From: Leucobacter tardus
GTDB lineage: Bacteria; Actinomycetota; Actinomycetes; Actinomycetales; Microbacteriaceae
Length of the DNA: 64,000 nucleotides
Assembly (NCBI RefSeq): GCF_017583045.1
Contig: NZ_JAGFBF010000005.1
Coordinates: 1,178,001-1,242,000 of the forward strand
Direction: 5' to 3'
The notes below the pieces were generated by a model, which had not been told where the DNA came from, made no database searches, and worked only from the letters and a program-made list of their open reading frames with translations. Position numbers and translations under genes: made by a program. Shown in pieces: positions 1 through 7,919 of this stretch; position 1 is the stretch's first letter, and every line of letters starts with the position of its first letter.

Positions 1-204
1 GACGAGGGCCCGCACGCGATACCCGGCGTTGAGCAGACGGGGCGTCAGGCGGCCGCCGAGATACCCGGTCGCGCCGAGCACTAGCACGCGCGGAGCAGCA
101 TCGTCCGCGCCGCGCTGCGCGACGAGGGCTGGTTCATGGCCGGTGGGGTCGCTGAGCGAACCGCCGGGGTCGGGCGCCGCGTGTCGCGCATTCTCGTCAG
201 ACAT
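1..204 (-). CDS. NAD(P)-binding epimerase/reductase-like protein, 5' end only
   Basis: Only the first 68 codons lie in the window; the rest runs off the left edge. After about 37 polar residues, rich in Asp, Pro and Ala, the sequence reads RVLVLGATGYLGGRLTPRLL. This is the first beta strand, glycine-rich loop (GxxGxxG) and helix of an extended short-chain dehydrogenase or NmrA-like Rossmann fold, which binds NAD(P). The substrate cannot be told from this fragment. The gene is divergent from the DUF4383 gene at 396, with about 190 bases between them. The ATG at 204 is the only start near the motif; the polar N-terminal extension is unusual for the family, so a later start is possible. Confidence 0.7.
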   Translation of the reverse strand, partial: MSDENARHAAPDPGGSLSDPTGHEPALVAQRGADDAAPRVLVLGATGYLGGRLTPRLLNAGYRVRALV

Positions 205-339
205 GGACCGATTGTTGCAGGTTGAGAACAGCGACGGAAAGGGCTGGCGTGCGCGCGCTTCCGCGGTGTACACATGTGGGGACCCTTCGGCGCGATCGCA
301 CAGGTTATTCCAATCCGGTGCAGATGCGGCTCCGAACCA

Positions 340-368
340 TAGGGTATGCACCACCTGACCGGTGGTGC
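340..368 (+). promoter_or_regulatory. Candidate -10 box and 21-bp palindrome before the DUF4383 gene
   Basis: TAGGGT (340-345) fits the actinobacterial TANNNT -10 pattern. It is followed by a perfect inverted repeat, GCACCACC (348-355) and GGTGGTGC (361-368) with a 5-base spacer. The predicted transcription start falls inside the repeat, so it could be a repressor operator or a hairpin at the mRNA 5' end. No convincing -35 box is visible. Confidence 0.4.
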
Positions 369-395
369 TCGTGTCATCCAGAAGGGACTCTCACC

Positions 396-809
396 ATGAA
401 GAACTCACCGAACCGCCTCATCGGCGTCGTCTTCGGCGCCGTCTACCTCCTCGTCGGCCTGCTCGGGTTCACCGTCACGGGCGGGGTCAACTTCATCGCG
501 ACCGAGGGCGGTCTGCTCCTCGGCATCTTCGAGGTCAACCCGCTGCACAACGTGGCCCACCTCCTGATCGGCGGCGTGCTGCTCATCGCCGGCCTCGCAT
601 CGGTGCCCGCCGCGAAGGGTGCGAACGGCGTCATCGGCGCGGCGTACCTGCTGCTCGGTATCGTCGGCTTCTTCATCGCCGACACCGCGGCGAACATCCT
701 CGCGCTGAACACCGCCGACCACGTGCTCCACCTCGGCAGCGCGCTCGTGCTGCTCGGTGTCGCCATCGGCGCCGACAAGAACCGCGTCGCAGCCGGACCC
801 GTCCGCTGA
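396..809 (+). CDS. DUF4383 domain membrane protein
   Basis: The product is 137 residues with four predicted membrane segments (about 8-25, 50-68, 76-95 and 104-125). It carries the DUF4383 hallmark, a loop around [16 protein letters not shown] between the first two segments. DUF4383 proteins are small actinobacterial membrane proteins of unknown function. The start at 396 has a good ribosome site (AGAAGGGA, about 8 bases upstream); a longer in-frame reading from 222 lacks one. The stop overlaps the next start (TGATG), so the two genes are probably translated together. Family assignment is firm; function is unknown. Confidence 0.88.
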   Translation: MKNSPNRLIGVVFGAVYLLVGLLGFTVTGGVNFIATEGGLLLGIFEVNPLHNVAHLLIGGVLLIAGLASVPAAKGANGVIGAAYLLLGIVGFFIADTAANILALNTADHVLHLGSALVLLGVAIGADKNRVAAGPVR

Positions 810-1288
810 TGTTCGGGCAGATCTGGTCGGCTCTGGCGTCGCTCGGCTCCGGACTCATCTTCTTCGCGGTAGCCGCCGGGGGCGAGTGGTGGTTGGCCGC
901 TCCCCTCATCGTGCTGGCGCTGCTGGAGATCGGGTACGGGCTCGCGGTGCTCAGAGCCGGCCGGGTCGTCGCCCCGCGTGCTGCGATCACGGGGAGCGTC
1001 GTCGCGATGCTCGTCGCGTTCGCACTGCTCTTCACCTCCACCATCGGATTCGTTCCCGCGATCGCCGTCATCGGCCTGCACTGGGTGATCGCCGTCATCG
1101 CCGCACTGGTCATCAGACGGCGCCACTCCGACGACGCGGCAGCGTCTCGCGCACCCCGCCCGGGTGCATTCGCACTGTCGATGACCGTTGCCGCCCTCGT
1201 CGTCTCCGCCGTCACGACACCGGCACTCGCGAATACCGGACCGGGCGAGTTCGCGGTTCCGCACGGCACGCTGCACCAGCACCACTGA
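809..1288 (+). CDS. Small membrane protein of unknown function with a His-rich C-terminus
   Basis: The product is 159 residues and is not recognised as a named family. Three hydrophobic segments follow each other (about residues 5-37, 50-70 and 74-92), then a short Arg/Asp/Ala linker, then a fourth hydrophobic stretch with an Ala-x-Ala end (TPALA) and a short tail ending HGTLHQHH. The fourth segment looks like an internal signal-anchor, and the four clustered histidines could bind a metal ion, though this is a guess. The ATG overlaps the stop of the DUF4383 gene by one base, so the two form a coupled pair and may act together in the membrane. Confidence 0.75.
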   Translation: MFGQIWSALASLGSGLIFFAVAAGGEWWLAAPLIVLALLEIGYGLAVLRAGRVVAPRAAITGSVVAMLVAFALLFTSTIGFVPAIAVIGLHWVIAVIAALVIRRRHSDDAAASRAPRPGAFALSMTVAALVVSAVTTPALANTGPGEFAVPHGTLHQHH

Positions 1289-1326
1289 GCGGGAATACCG
1301 GTGCGGCGCGCGCGTTGCACTCGGGT

Positions 1327-2310
1327 ATGGCACTTCCCCCGCTCTCGATCCTCGATCTGGCCACCGTCGAATCGGACGGCAGCATCCGCGACGCGTTCGC
1401 GCACTCCGTCTCCGTCGCCCAGAGCGCCGAACGCAGCGGCTACCAGCGCGTCTGGTACGCCGAGCATCACAACATGCCGTCGATCGCCTCGAGCGCGACG
1501 GCAGTGCTCATCGCGCACGTCGCCGCGCGCACCGAGACGATCCGGCTCGGCTCGGGCGGCGTCATGCTGCCGAACCACTCCCCGCTCGTCATCGCCGAGC
1601 AGTTCGGCACGCTCGCCGAGCTCTCCCCCGGCCGCATCGACCTCGGCCTCGGGCGGGCTCCCGGCACTGACGGAGCCACATTCCGGGCGCTCCGCCGCAG
1701 TCACGCCGCAGCGGAGAACTTCCCGAACGACGTGATCGAGCTCCAGCGGTTCCTGAGCGACGAGATTCCGCGGTCGCAGGTCAACGCCTACCCCGGTCGC
1801 GGCACCGAGGTGCCGCTCTGGATCCTCGGCTCCAGCATGTTCGGCGCGAGCCTCGCCGCCCAGCTCGGACTGCCCTACTCGTTCGCCTCGCACTTCGCCC
1901 CGCAGCTGCTGCACTCCGCGATCGAGCACTACCGCTCCCACTACGTGCCGAGCGAGCGCAATCCCGAGCCGTACGTGATGGCCGGAGTCAACGTGGTCGC
2001 AGCCGAATCGGATGCGGCGGCGGAGGCGATCCACTCCCGCGCCGAAGTCAGTCGCGTGCGCAGCTTCCTCTCGCGCGGCCGCGATGTGCCGCTGTCGGAG
2101 GACGAGGCGGCATCGCTCATCGACACTCCTGCCGGGCGCGAGATCCGCGGCATGATGCAGCACACCGCGGTGGGCGCGCGCGAGCGGGTGCATCGCGAGC
2201 TCGAGTCGTTCGCCGCCAGTGCGGGCGCGGACGAGCTCATCACGGTGCACATCGCTCCGACGCGCGCCGAGCAGCTGGCATCGGTGCGCATAACGGCGCC
2301 CGTCGTCTGA
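1327..2310 (+). CDS. LLM class flavin-dependent oxidoreductase
   Basis: At 327 residues this has the usual length of the single-component luciferase-like family (YhbW/MsnO8 type). The N-terminus (LSILDLATV), the strand-helix region [19 protein letters not shown], the turn [23 protein letters not shown] and the segment [16 protein letters not shown] are all diagnostic of this TIM-barrel FMN-binding fold. Such enzymes use reduced flavin and oxygen to oxidise small organic molecules; the substrate is not predictable. The ATG at 1327 starts right at the conserved N-terminus, but there is no clear ribosome site. The gene stands alone, 38 bases after the small membrane protein and convergent with the blue-copper lipoprotein gene. 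Confidence 0.9.
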   Translation: MALPPLSILDLATVESDGSIRDAFAHSVSVAQSAERSGYQRVWYAEHHNMPSIASSATAVLIAHVAARTETIRLGSGGVMLPNHSPLVIAEQFGTLAELSPGRIDLGLGRAPGTDGATFRALRRSHAAAENFPNDVIELQRFLSDEIPRSQVNAYPGRGTEVPLWILGSSMFGASLAAQLGLPYSFASHFAPQLLHSAIEHYRSHYVPSERNPEPYVMAGVNVVAAESDAAAEAIHSRAEVSRVRSFLSRGRDVPLSEDEAASLIDTPAGREIRGMMQHTAVGARERVHRELESFAASAGADELITVHIAPTRAEQLASVRITAPVV

Positions 2311-2338
2311 CGGCACCCGGACACCGTCTCGGGAGCGC

Positions 2339-2707
2339 TTACTCGCTGACGCGCACGACCCCGGTCATCTCGGGGTGCACCGAGCAGTCGTAGCCATACT
2401 CCCCCGCTGCGGTGAAGACGTGGGTGTACGTGCCCGATCGCGTGAGTTCGCTCACGAACGAACCGTCGTCGGCCACCACATCGTGCTCCATACCGCCCGC
2501 GAACTCCCAGGTCACAGCGTCGCCGACGGCGATCTCGACCTCGGCGGGCTCGTAGCGGTTGTCGATCACCGTCACGGTGACAGCAGCATCGGCGTCGTCG
2601 TCCGACGGCACGACCTCGGGGGTGCCCGCGGCGCAGCCGGTGATCGCGACGAGCAGCGAGACCACCGCGGCCCCGGCAATGCCGCGTGCGAACGCGCGAC
2701 GTCCCAT
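2339..2707 (-). CDS. Cupredoxin-like lipoprotein (blue copper protein)
   Basis: This 122-residue secreted lipoprotein has a charged N-terminus, a hydrophobic stretch and a lipobox ending at Cys25, then an acidic linker and one cupredoxin domain (about 42-122). Type 1 copper ligands are in the expected places: His in GGMEHDVV, and Cys, His and Met in YDCSVHPEMTG near the C-terminus. The protein probably carries electrons, or binds copper, on the outer face of the membrane. Its ATG overlaps the stop of the upstream reductase gene (TGATG), so translation is likely coupled. A longer reading from 2914 would lie inside the reductase gene and lacks a signal peptide. Confidence 0.88.
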   Translation of the reverse strand: MGRRAFARGIAGAAVVSLLVAITGCAAGTPEVVPSDDDADAAVTVTVIDNRYEPAEVEIAVGDAVTWEFAGGMEHDVVADDGSFVSELTRSGTYTHVFTAAGEYGYDCSVHPEMTGVVRVSE

Positions 2708-4167
2708 CACTCCACGACCTCGACGCCGTACTGCATGTGCATCGCCCGCGCGGCATCGGTGATCGCGCCGGTCAACGAGGGGTACACGGCGAATGCGGAG
2801 GCCACCTGGTCGACCGTGAGGCGGTGCTCGACGGCGAGCGCGAGCGGGAAGACGAGCTCGGAGGCACGGGGTGCGACGATCACCCCGCCGATCACGGTGC
2901 CCGACACCTTCCAAGCGAAGAGCTTGACGAAACCGTCCTTGATGCCGACCATCTTCGCCCGCGGGTTCACCGGCAGCGGGATGGTGTGCGAGACCGCCTT
3001 CGCCATGTCGGAGGCTTCGGAGAGCGACTTCTCGTTCCAGCCGACCGTCGCGATCTCGGGAGCCGTGAAGACGTTCGCGGAGACGTTGCGCAGGTTGAGG
3101 GGTCGGACGAAGTCGCCGAGCGCGTGCATGATGGCCGTACGCCCCTGCATCGACGCAACGGAGGCGAGCGGCAGCATGGCGGTGCAGTCACCCGCCGCGT
3201 AGATCGACGGGACCGAGGTGCGGGCGACCTTGTTGACGTAGATGTGGCCGCTCTCGGTGAGCTCGATGCCCGCAGCACGCAGACCGATGCCCTGCGTGTT
3301 CGGGAGGGAGCCGACGGCCATGAGGCAGTGGGATCCGGTCACTTCGCGCCCGTCCGCGAGGCGCACGAGCACACCGTCTTCGGTGCGGGTCACCGAATCG
3401 GCGCGCGACTTCGACATCACGTTCATGCCGATCCGCTTGAACGCCGACTCGATGACGGCGGCCGCATCGGCGTCCTCACCCGGCAGCACCTGGTCTCGGC
3501 TGGAGACGAGCGTCACCTCGGCGCCGAGCGTGCGGTACGCGTTGGCGAATTCGGCACCCGTCACGCCCGACCCGACGACGATGAGGTGCTCGGGGATCGA
3601 GCGCAGCTCGTACAGCTGCTTCCAGGTCAGGATCCGCTCGCCGTCCGGCTTCGCCGAGTCCAGTTCGCGCGGCCGTGAGCCGGTGGCGATGACGAGCGTG
3701 TCGCCCTCGATCCGGTCGAAGTCGGTGCCGCTGTCGCCCGCCGCGGTCGAGACGACGACCGCGTTCGGACCGTCGAGCCGGCCCTCGCCGTGCACGACGC
3801 GCACCCCGGCCTCCTGCAGCGCGTTCAGCATGTCGACGGACTGAGCACCGGCCATCGCGAGCAGCCGCTTGTTCACCGCGGCGAGGTTCACGGCGACTTC
3901 GGGTCGCACCGGCTTGCCCTCGCTGCCGGGGAGAAACGACTGCACCCCGAGGATGTCCGACGACCGGACCGCGGACACCGCGTCGGCGGTCGCGATCAGG
4001 CTCTTCGACGGCACGACATCGGTCAGCACCGTCGCTCCGCCGACGCCCTCGCGCTCGATCAGCGTGACGTCTGCGCCGAGCTGAGCCCCGGCGAGCGCCG
4101 CCTCGTACCCGCCCGGGCCGCCACCCAGAACCACGATCCTGTCCTTGCGGTCTCTCGCTCTCGCCAT
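2707..4167 (-). CDS. lpdA: NAD(P)H-quinone dehydrogenase, LpdA-type flavoprotein
   Basis: This 486-residue flavoprotein of the disulfide reductase family has an FAD dinucleotide motif near residue 10 (VVLGGGPGGYEAA), an NAD(P) motif in the middle (LIVVGSGVTGAEFA), the second FAD motif (SIYAAGDCTAM) and the C-terminal dimer domain. The usual redox-active Cys pair near residue 45 is absent: the segment reads GGATVLTDVVPSK. This is the pattern of mycobacterial LpdA (Rv3303c), a quinone reductase rather than lipoamide dehydrogenase. The start at 4167 is chosen because a -10 box lies seven bases upstream, so the mRNA would be leaderless; the longer reading from 4206 has no support. It is coupled to the copper lipoprotein gene. 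Confidence 0.9.
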   Translation of the reverse strand: MARARDRKDRIVVLGGGPGGYEAALAGAQLGADVTLIEREGVGGATVLTDVVPSKSLIATADAVSAVRSSDILGVQSFLPGSEGKPVRPEVAVNLAAVNKRLLAMAGAQSVDMLNALQEAGVRVVHGEGRLDGPNAVVVSTAAGDSGTDFDRIEGDTLVIATGSRPRELDSAKPDGERILTWKQLYELRSIPEHLIVVGSGVTGAEFANAYRTLGAEVTLVSSRDQVLPGEDADAAAVIESAFKRIGMNVMSKSRADSVTRTEDGVLVRLADGREVTGSHCLMAVGSLPNTQGIGLRAAGIELTESGHIYVNKVARTSVPSIYAAGDCTAMLPLASVASMQGRTAIMHALGDFVRPLNLRNVSANVFTAPEIATVGWNEKSLSEASDMAKAVSHTIPLPVNPRAKMVGIKDGFVKLFAWKVSGTVIGGVIVAPRASELVFPLALAVEHRLTVDQVASAFAVYPSLTGAITDAARAMHMQYGVEVVE

Positions 4168-4174
4168 GACCGCC

Positions 4175-4180
4175 AGTTTA
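4175..4180 (-). promoter_or_regulatory. -10 box of the lpdA leaderless promoter
   Basis: On the minus strand TAAACT lies seven bases before the ATG at 4167, which would place the transcription start at or next to the A of the start codon. No ribosome-binding sequence precedes that ATG, which fits leaderless translation. Confidence 0.5.
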
Positions 4181-4280
4181 CCGTTCATGCGCGAGCACGA
4201 TTGCACGCTTCCGTAGACTCGTCACGGGTCCGGTATGGTTCGGGCATCGACTATCGAGCAGCGCGGCTGAGGGGATCACG

Positions 4281-6986
4281 ATGGCGGAACGCAGGACACT
4301 CGAGCGAGACCCCGGAATGCCGGCGAGCAGCTGGCGATTGCGGAGCGACGCCTGGGAGTACCTCCGCTTCGCGGTGAAACGGTTGGTCCACACCGACGAA
4401 CCCGAGGCGCTCGGCCGCGACAGCGAGCTGTTCCGCTCGCTCCGCGCACTCGAGACCATCGAGATGTACTGGGCCGGTTTCGGCCAGCGCTACGTCGCGG
4501 CGATCGCCGAGCTGCTCGAGGATGGCGAGTACCAGCTCGCCCTCGAACGGATCGGGCGGGTCGTGCAGCGCATGCGCGGCAGCTCCGTGCCCGACGACCC
4601 GCGCGAGGACCAGCTCGACGAGGCCGAGCGCGCCGAGTGGCAGGACGACAGCGACCCCCGCCCGCGCTTCGAGGTGCTCGTCGTCGATGAGACGACGGTG
4701 GCCGATCGCGACGCACTCCACTCGGAGGCGATCCGGCTCAGGGCACCCGCCGACTCGTTCATCTACGACTTCGTCATCGTGCCGTCGGCCGACGACGCGA
4801 TCGCGGCCGTGCTCACGAATCCGAAGATTCTCGCCTGCATCGTGCGTCCCGGGTTCAGTGATCGCACGCACCAGCCGCTGAGTCGCGATCTGCGCGACAC
4901 CATCGACCTCGCCCGGGAGGCGGCCGGCCTGCACCCGGACTCGTCGAAGAGCGCGCTCGCGTCGGTGCAGCGCGTGCTCGGGCTCGCCGATACGCTCGCC
5001 GCGCTGCGCCCCGAGCTCGACCTCTACCTCGTCGCCGGGGCTCACATCGAGGATCTCGCGGGGGTGCTCACGAGGCGCTTCCGCCGTGTCTTCCGCCGCG
5101 AGGACCAGCTCGAGCTCCATCTCACCCTGCTGCGACGCATCTCCCACCTCTACGATGCACCGTTCTTCTCCGCCATTCAGTACCACGCGCGCCGACCCGT
5201 CGGCGTGTTCCACGCCCTGCCCATCGCGCGCGGCGGCTCGGTGGTGAACTCGAAGTGGATCAAGGATCTCGTCGACTTCTACGGCCTCAACCTGCTCCTC
5301 GCCGAGACGAGCGCGACCTCGGGCGGTCTCGATTCGCTGCTCGCGCCCACGGGTGCGATCAAGAAGGCCCAGGATCTCGCCGCGCGCGCATTCGGGGCGA
5401 GACGATCGTTCTTCGTAACCAACGGCACCTCCACCGCCAACAAGATCGTGCACCAGGCGCTGGTCTCCCCCGGCGACGTCGTGCTCGTCGACCGGAACTG
5501 TCACAAATCGCACCATCACGCGATGATGCTCACCGGCGCGCGGACCGCGTACCTCGAGGCGTACCCGCTCGACGAGTTCGCGTTCTACGGCGCGGTACCG
5601 CTCAGCCGCGTGAAGCAGCTGCTGCTCGACTACCGCGCCGCCGGTCGCCTCGACGAGGTCCGCATGATCACGCTGACGAACTGCACCTTCGACGGCATCG
5701 TGTACGACCCCGAGCGCGTCATGGCCGAGTGCCTCGCCATCAAGCCCGATCTCGTCTTCCTCTGGGACGAGGCGTGGTTCGCGTTCGCCGCGTTCCACCC
5801 CGTCACTCGTCGTCGCACGGCGATGGCGGCCGCGCATCGGCTCGAGCAGCGACTCAAGACGGCAGCGCACGCGTCCGCCTACCGCGAGCAGCAGGCCAGA
5901 CTCTTCGACGAGCACGGCGCCGCAGCGCCCGATGCCGTGTGGGTCGAGGAGCGCCTGATCCCGAGTCCGGACGCACGGATCCGCGTCTACGCCACCCACT
6001 CCACCCACAAGACCCTGACGGCGCTCCGTCAGGGGTCGATGGTCCACGTGTACGACCAGGACTGGGTGCGCGACGCCGAGGAGCCGTTCCACGAGGCGTT
6101 CATGACGCACACCTCGACCTCGCCGAACTACCAGATCCTCGCATCGCTCGATCTCGGGAGACGACAGGTCGAGCTCGAGGGATTCGCTCTGGTGCAGCGC
6201 CAACTGGATCTCGCGAGCAGCCTCTCGCAGGCGATCGCCAGGCACCCGCTGCTGCGACGCACGTTCCGGGTGCTGAGCGCGACCGAGCTCATTCCCCCCG
6301 AGCACCGCGAGACCAGTCGGCCGATGCCGCTGCGCGACGGTCTCGCCACGATGTGGCGGGCGTGGGACACCGACGAGTTCGTGGTCGATCCGAGTCGCAT
6401 CACCGTCGAGATCAGTCGCACCGGTGTCGACGGCGACACGTTCAAGCACGAGCACCTCATGGATCGGTACGGGATCCAGGTCAACAAGACCAGTCGCAAC
6501 ACCGTGCTGTTCATGACGAACATCGGCACCACCCGGAGCGCCATCGCCTATCTCATCGAGGTGCTCGTGAAGCTCGCGGAGCGTTTCGAGGACGATCAGG
6601 CGCAGCGGGATCCCGACATCGCGCAGGCGCGCGAGACCGAGACGCCGCCGTTGCCGGACTTCAGCGCGTTCGCGGACGGGTACGATGCCGGCGACGGACT
6701 CCCCGACGGCGACCTGCGCACCGCGTTCTTCGCCGGGCAACGACGCGGAGCGGTCGAGCACGTGCAACCGGAGGAGCTGCGCCGACGCGTCGAGGCCGGA
6801 CTGCGGCCCGTCTCGGGCGGTTTCGTCACCCCGTACCCTCCCGGGTTCCCGGTGCTCGTCCCCGGCCAGCTGGTCACGGCGGAGATCCTCGACTTCATGA
6901 GCGCGCTCGATACCCGCGAGATCCACGGGTACGACCCGGCTCGCGGGTACCGGGTGCTGAAGAGCGCGGTGGCCCACGCCGGGTGA
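4281..6986 (+). CDS. Orn/Lys/Arg decarboxylase family PLP enzyme
   Basis: The product is 901 residues. The first 330 or so form an N-terminal region with a wing-like part, longer than in most family members. The PLP fold follows: ATSGGLDSLLAPTGAIKKAQ, the phosphate-binding FVTNGTSTANKIV, the PLP-contacting Asp in FLWDEAWFAF (near 496) and the Schiff-base Lys in THSTHKTLTAL (near 577). The C-terminal part reads FVTPYPPGFPVLVPGQ, typical of bacterial basic amino acid decarboxylases. It should decarboxylate arginine, lysine or ornithine to a polyamine precursor; the substrate cannot be read from sequence. GAGGGG lies seven bases before the ATG. The gene is divergent from lpdA and stands as a single unit; no amino acid/amine antiporter gene is adjacent. 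Confidence 0.88.
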   Translation: MAERRTLERDPGMPASSWRLRSDAWEYLRFAVKRLVHTDEPEALGRDSELFRSLRALETIEMYWAGFGQRYVAAIAELLEDGEYQLALERIGRVVQRMRGSSVPDDPREDQLDEAERAEWQDDSDPRPRFEVLVVDETTVADRDALHSEAIRLRAPADSFIYDFVIVPSADDAIAAVLTNPKILACIVRPGFSDRTHQPLSRDLRDTIDLAREAAGLHPDSSKSALASVQRVLGLADTLAALRPELDLYLVAGAHIEDLAGVLTRRFRRVFRREDQLELHLTLLRRISHLYDAPFFSAIQYHARRPVGVFHALPIARGGSVVNSKWIKDLVDFYGLNLLLAETSATSGGLDSLLAPTGAIKKAQDLAARAFGARRSFFVTNGTSTANKIVHQALVSPGDVVLVDRNCHKSHHHAMMLTGARTAYLEAYPLDEFAFYGAVPLSRVKQLLLDYRAAGRLDEVRMITLTNCTFDGIVYDPERVMAECLAIKPDLVFLWDEAWFAFAAFHPVTRRRTAMAAAHRLEQRLKTAAHASAYREQQARLFDEHGAAAPDAVWVEERLIPSPDARIRVYATHSTHKTLTALRQGSMVHVYDQDWVRDAEEPFHEAFMTHTSTSPNYQILASLDLGRRQVELEGFALVQRQLDLASSLSQAIARHPLLRRTFRVLSATELIPPEHRETSRPMPLRDGLATMWRAWDTDEFVVDPSRITVEISRTGVDGDTFKHEHLMDRYGIQVNKTSRNTVLFMTNIGTTRSAIAYLIEVLVKLAERFEDDQAQRDPDIAQARETETPPLPDFSAFADGYDAGDGLPDGDLRTAFFAGQRRGAVEHVQPEELRRRVEAGLRPVSGGFVTPYPPGFPVLVPGQLVTAEILDFMSALDTREIHGYDPARGYRVLKSAVAHAG

Positions 6987-7030
6987 CGGCTGATCTTGCC
7001 TTGCGCGCCGGGCTCGGCCAGGCTGGAGGC

Positions 7031-7846
7031 ATGAGCCATGAGAACGAGCCCGCCGCTCTGGCGCGCGACGCCGCACGCATCCTCACCGACCGCGCGGGTG
7101 TCGAGCGCTTCGACATCGCACTGACGCTCGGCAGCGGCTGGCGTCGAGCGGCCGATCTCATCGGCGAGGTCATCAGCACGGTCCCGGCCGCCGAGGTGCC
7201 GGGGTTCCACGCCTCGGGCGTCGCCGGCCACGGCGGCGACCTCCGCACGGTCCGCATGCCCGACGGCAGGCACGCGCTCATCATCGGTGCGCGCACCCAC
7301 CTCTACGAGGGTCGCGGCGTGCGCGCCGTCGTGCACGGAGTGCGCACCGCGGCGGCAGCCGGAGCGCGCATCGCGGTACTGACGAACGGCGCGGGCGGTC
7401 TCGACCCGGCGTTCGGCGCGGGCGACACCATGCTCATCAACGACCATCTGAACCTCACGGGCGAGTCCCCGATCGAGGGGGCGCACTTCATCGACCTGAC
7501 GGACCTGTACGCCGAGCGCCTGCGCGCGGTCGTGCGATCGGTCGACTCGTCGATCCGCGAGGGCGTCTACGCTCAGGTGCGCGGGCCGCACTACGAGACG
7601 CCGGCGGAATCGCGGTACCTGTACGGAATCGGGGGCACGGCTGTGGGCATGTCCACCGCTGTCGAGGCGATCGCCGCGCGCGAGGCCGGCATGGAGGTGC
7701 TCGGCCTCACGCTCGTGACGAACCCGGCGACGAACCATGACGGGCCGCCGCTCGATCACGCCGAGGTGCTTGCCGCCGGACAGGCCGCCGAGGGCCGCCT
7801 GGGCGAGTTCCTCGCGCGAGTGGTGCCGCGGCTGACGACCGCCTGA
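7031..7846 (+). CDS. Purine-nucleoside phosphorylase
   Basis: At 271 residues this matches trimeric purine nucleoside phosphorylases. It shows the phosphate loop LTLGSGW, the RTHLYEG segment, LTNGAGGLDP, the base/ribose region QVRGPHYETPAESRYL and GMSTAVEAIAAREAGMEVLGL with the conserved Met-Ser and Glu. It splits inosine or guanosine with phosphate into base and ribose-1-phosphate. GGAGG lies just before the ATG, which sits 44 bases after the decarboxylase gene. The mutase gene at 9369 could pass the ribose-1-phosphate on to ribose-5-phosphate, so these genes make sense as a nucleoside salvage group. Confidence 0.93.
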   Translation: MSHENEPAALARDAARILTDRAGVERFDIALTLGSGWRRAADLIGEVISTVPAAEVPGFHASGVAGHGGDLRTVRMPDGRHALIIGARTHLYEGRGVRAVVHGVRTAAAAGARIAVLTNGAGGLDPAFGAGDTMLINDHLNLTGESPIEGAHFIDLTDLYAERLRAVVRSVDSSIREGVYAQVRGPHYETPAESRYLYGIGGTAVGMSTAVEAIAAREAGMEVLGLTLVTNPATNHDGPPLDHAEVLAAGQAAEGRLGEFLARVVPRLTTA

Positions 7847-7877
7847 CGCGGGATTCGTGCGCGGGGGAGCCGCGGCG

Positions 7878-7883
7878 TACAAT
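7878..7883 (+). promoter_or_regulatory. Candidate -10 box for the MHS transporter gene
   Basis: TACAAT is close to the TATAAT consensus and lies 37 bases before the GTG start at 7920. No good -35 box is visible upstream, which is common in high-GC Actinobacteria. Confidence 0.4.
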
Positions 7884-7919
7884 GTCACGCGGCCCAATCC
7901 GCAAGCAGCAAGGTACCTC

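Noticed and set aside
4251-7076. Open frame of 941 codons antisense to the decarboxylase gene
   Set aside because: Composition is Arg/Glu/Val-rich without motifs; it mirrors the codon bias of the real gene on the plus strand, whose PLP motifs are intact.
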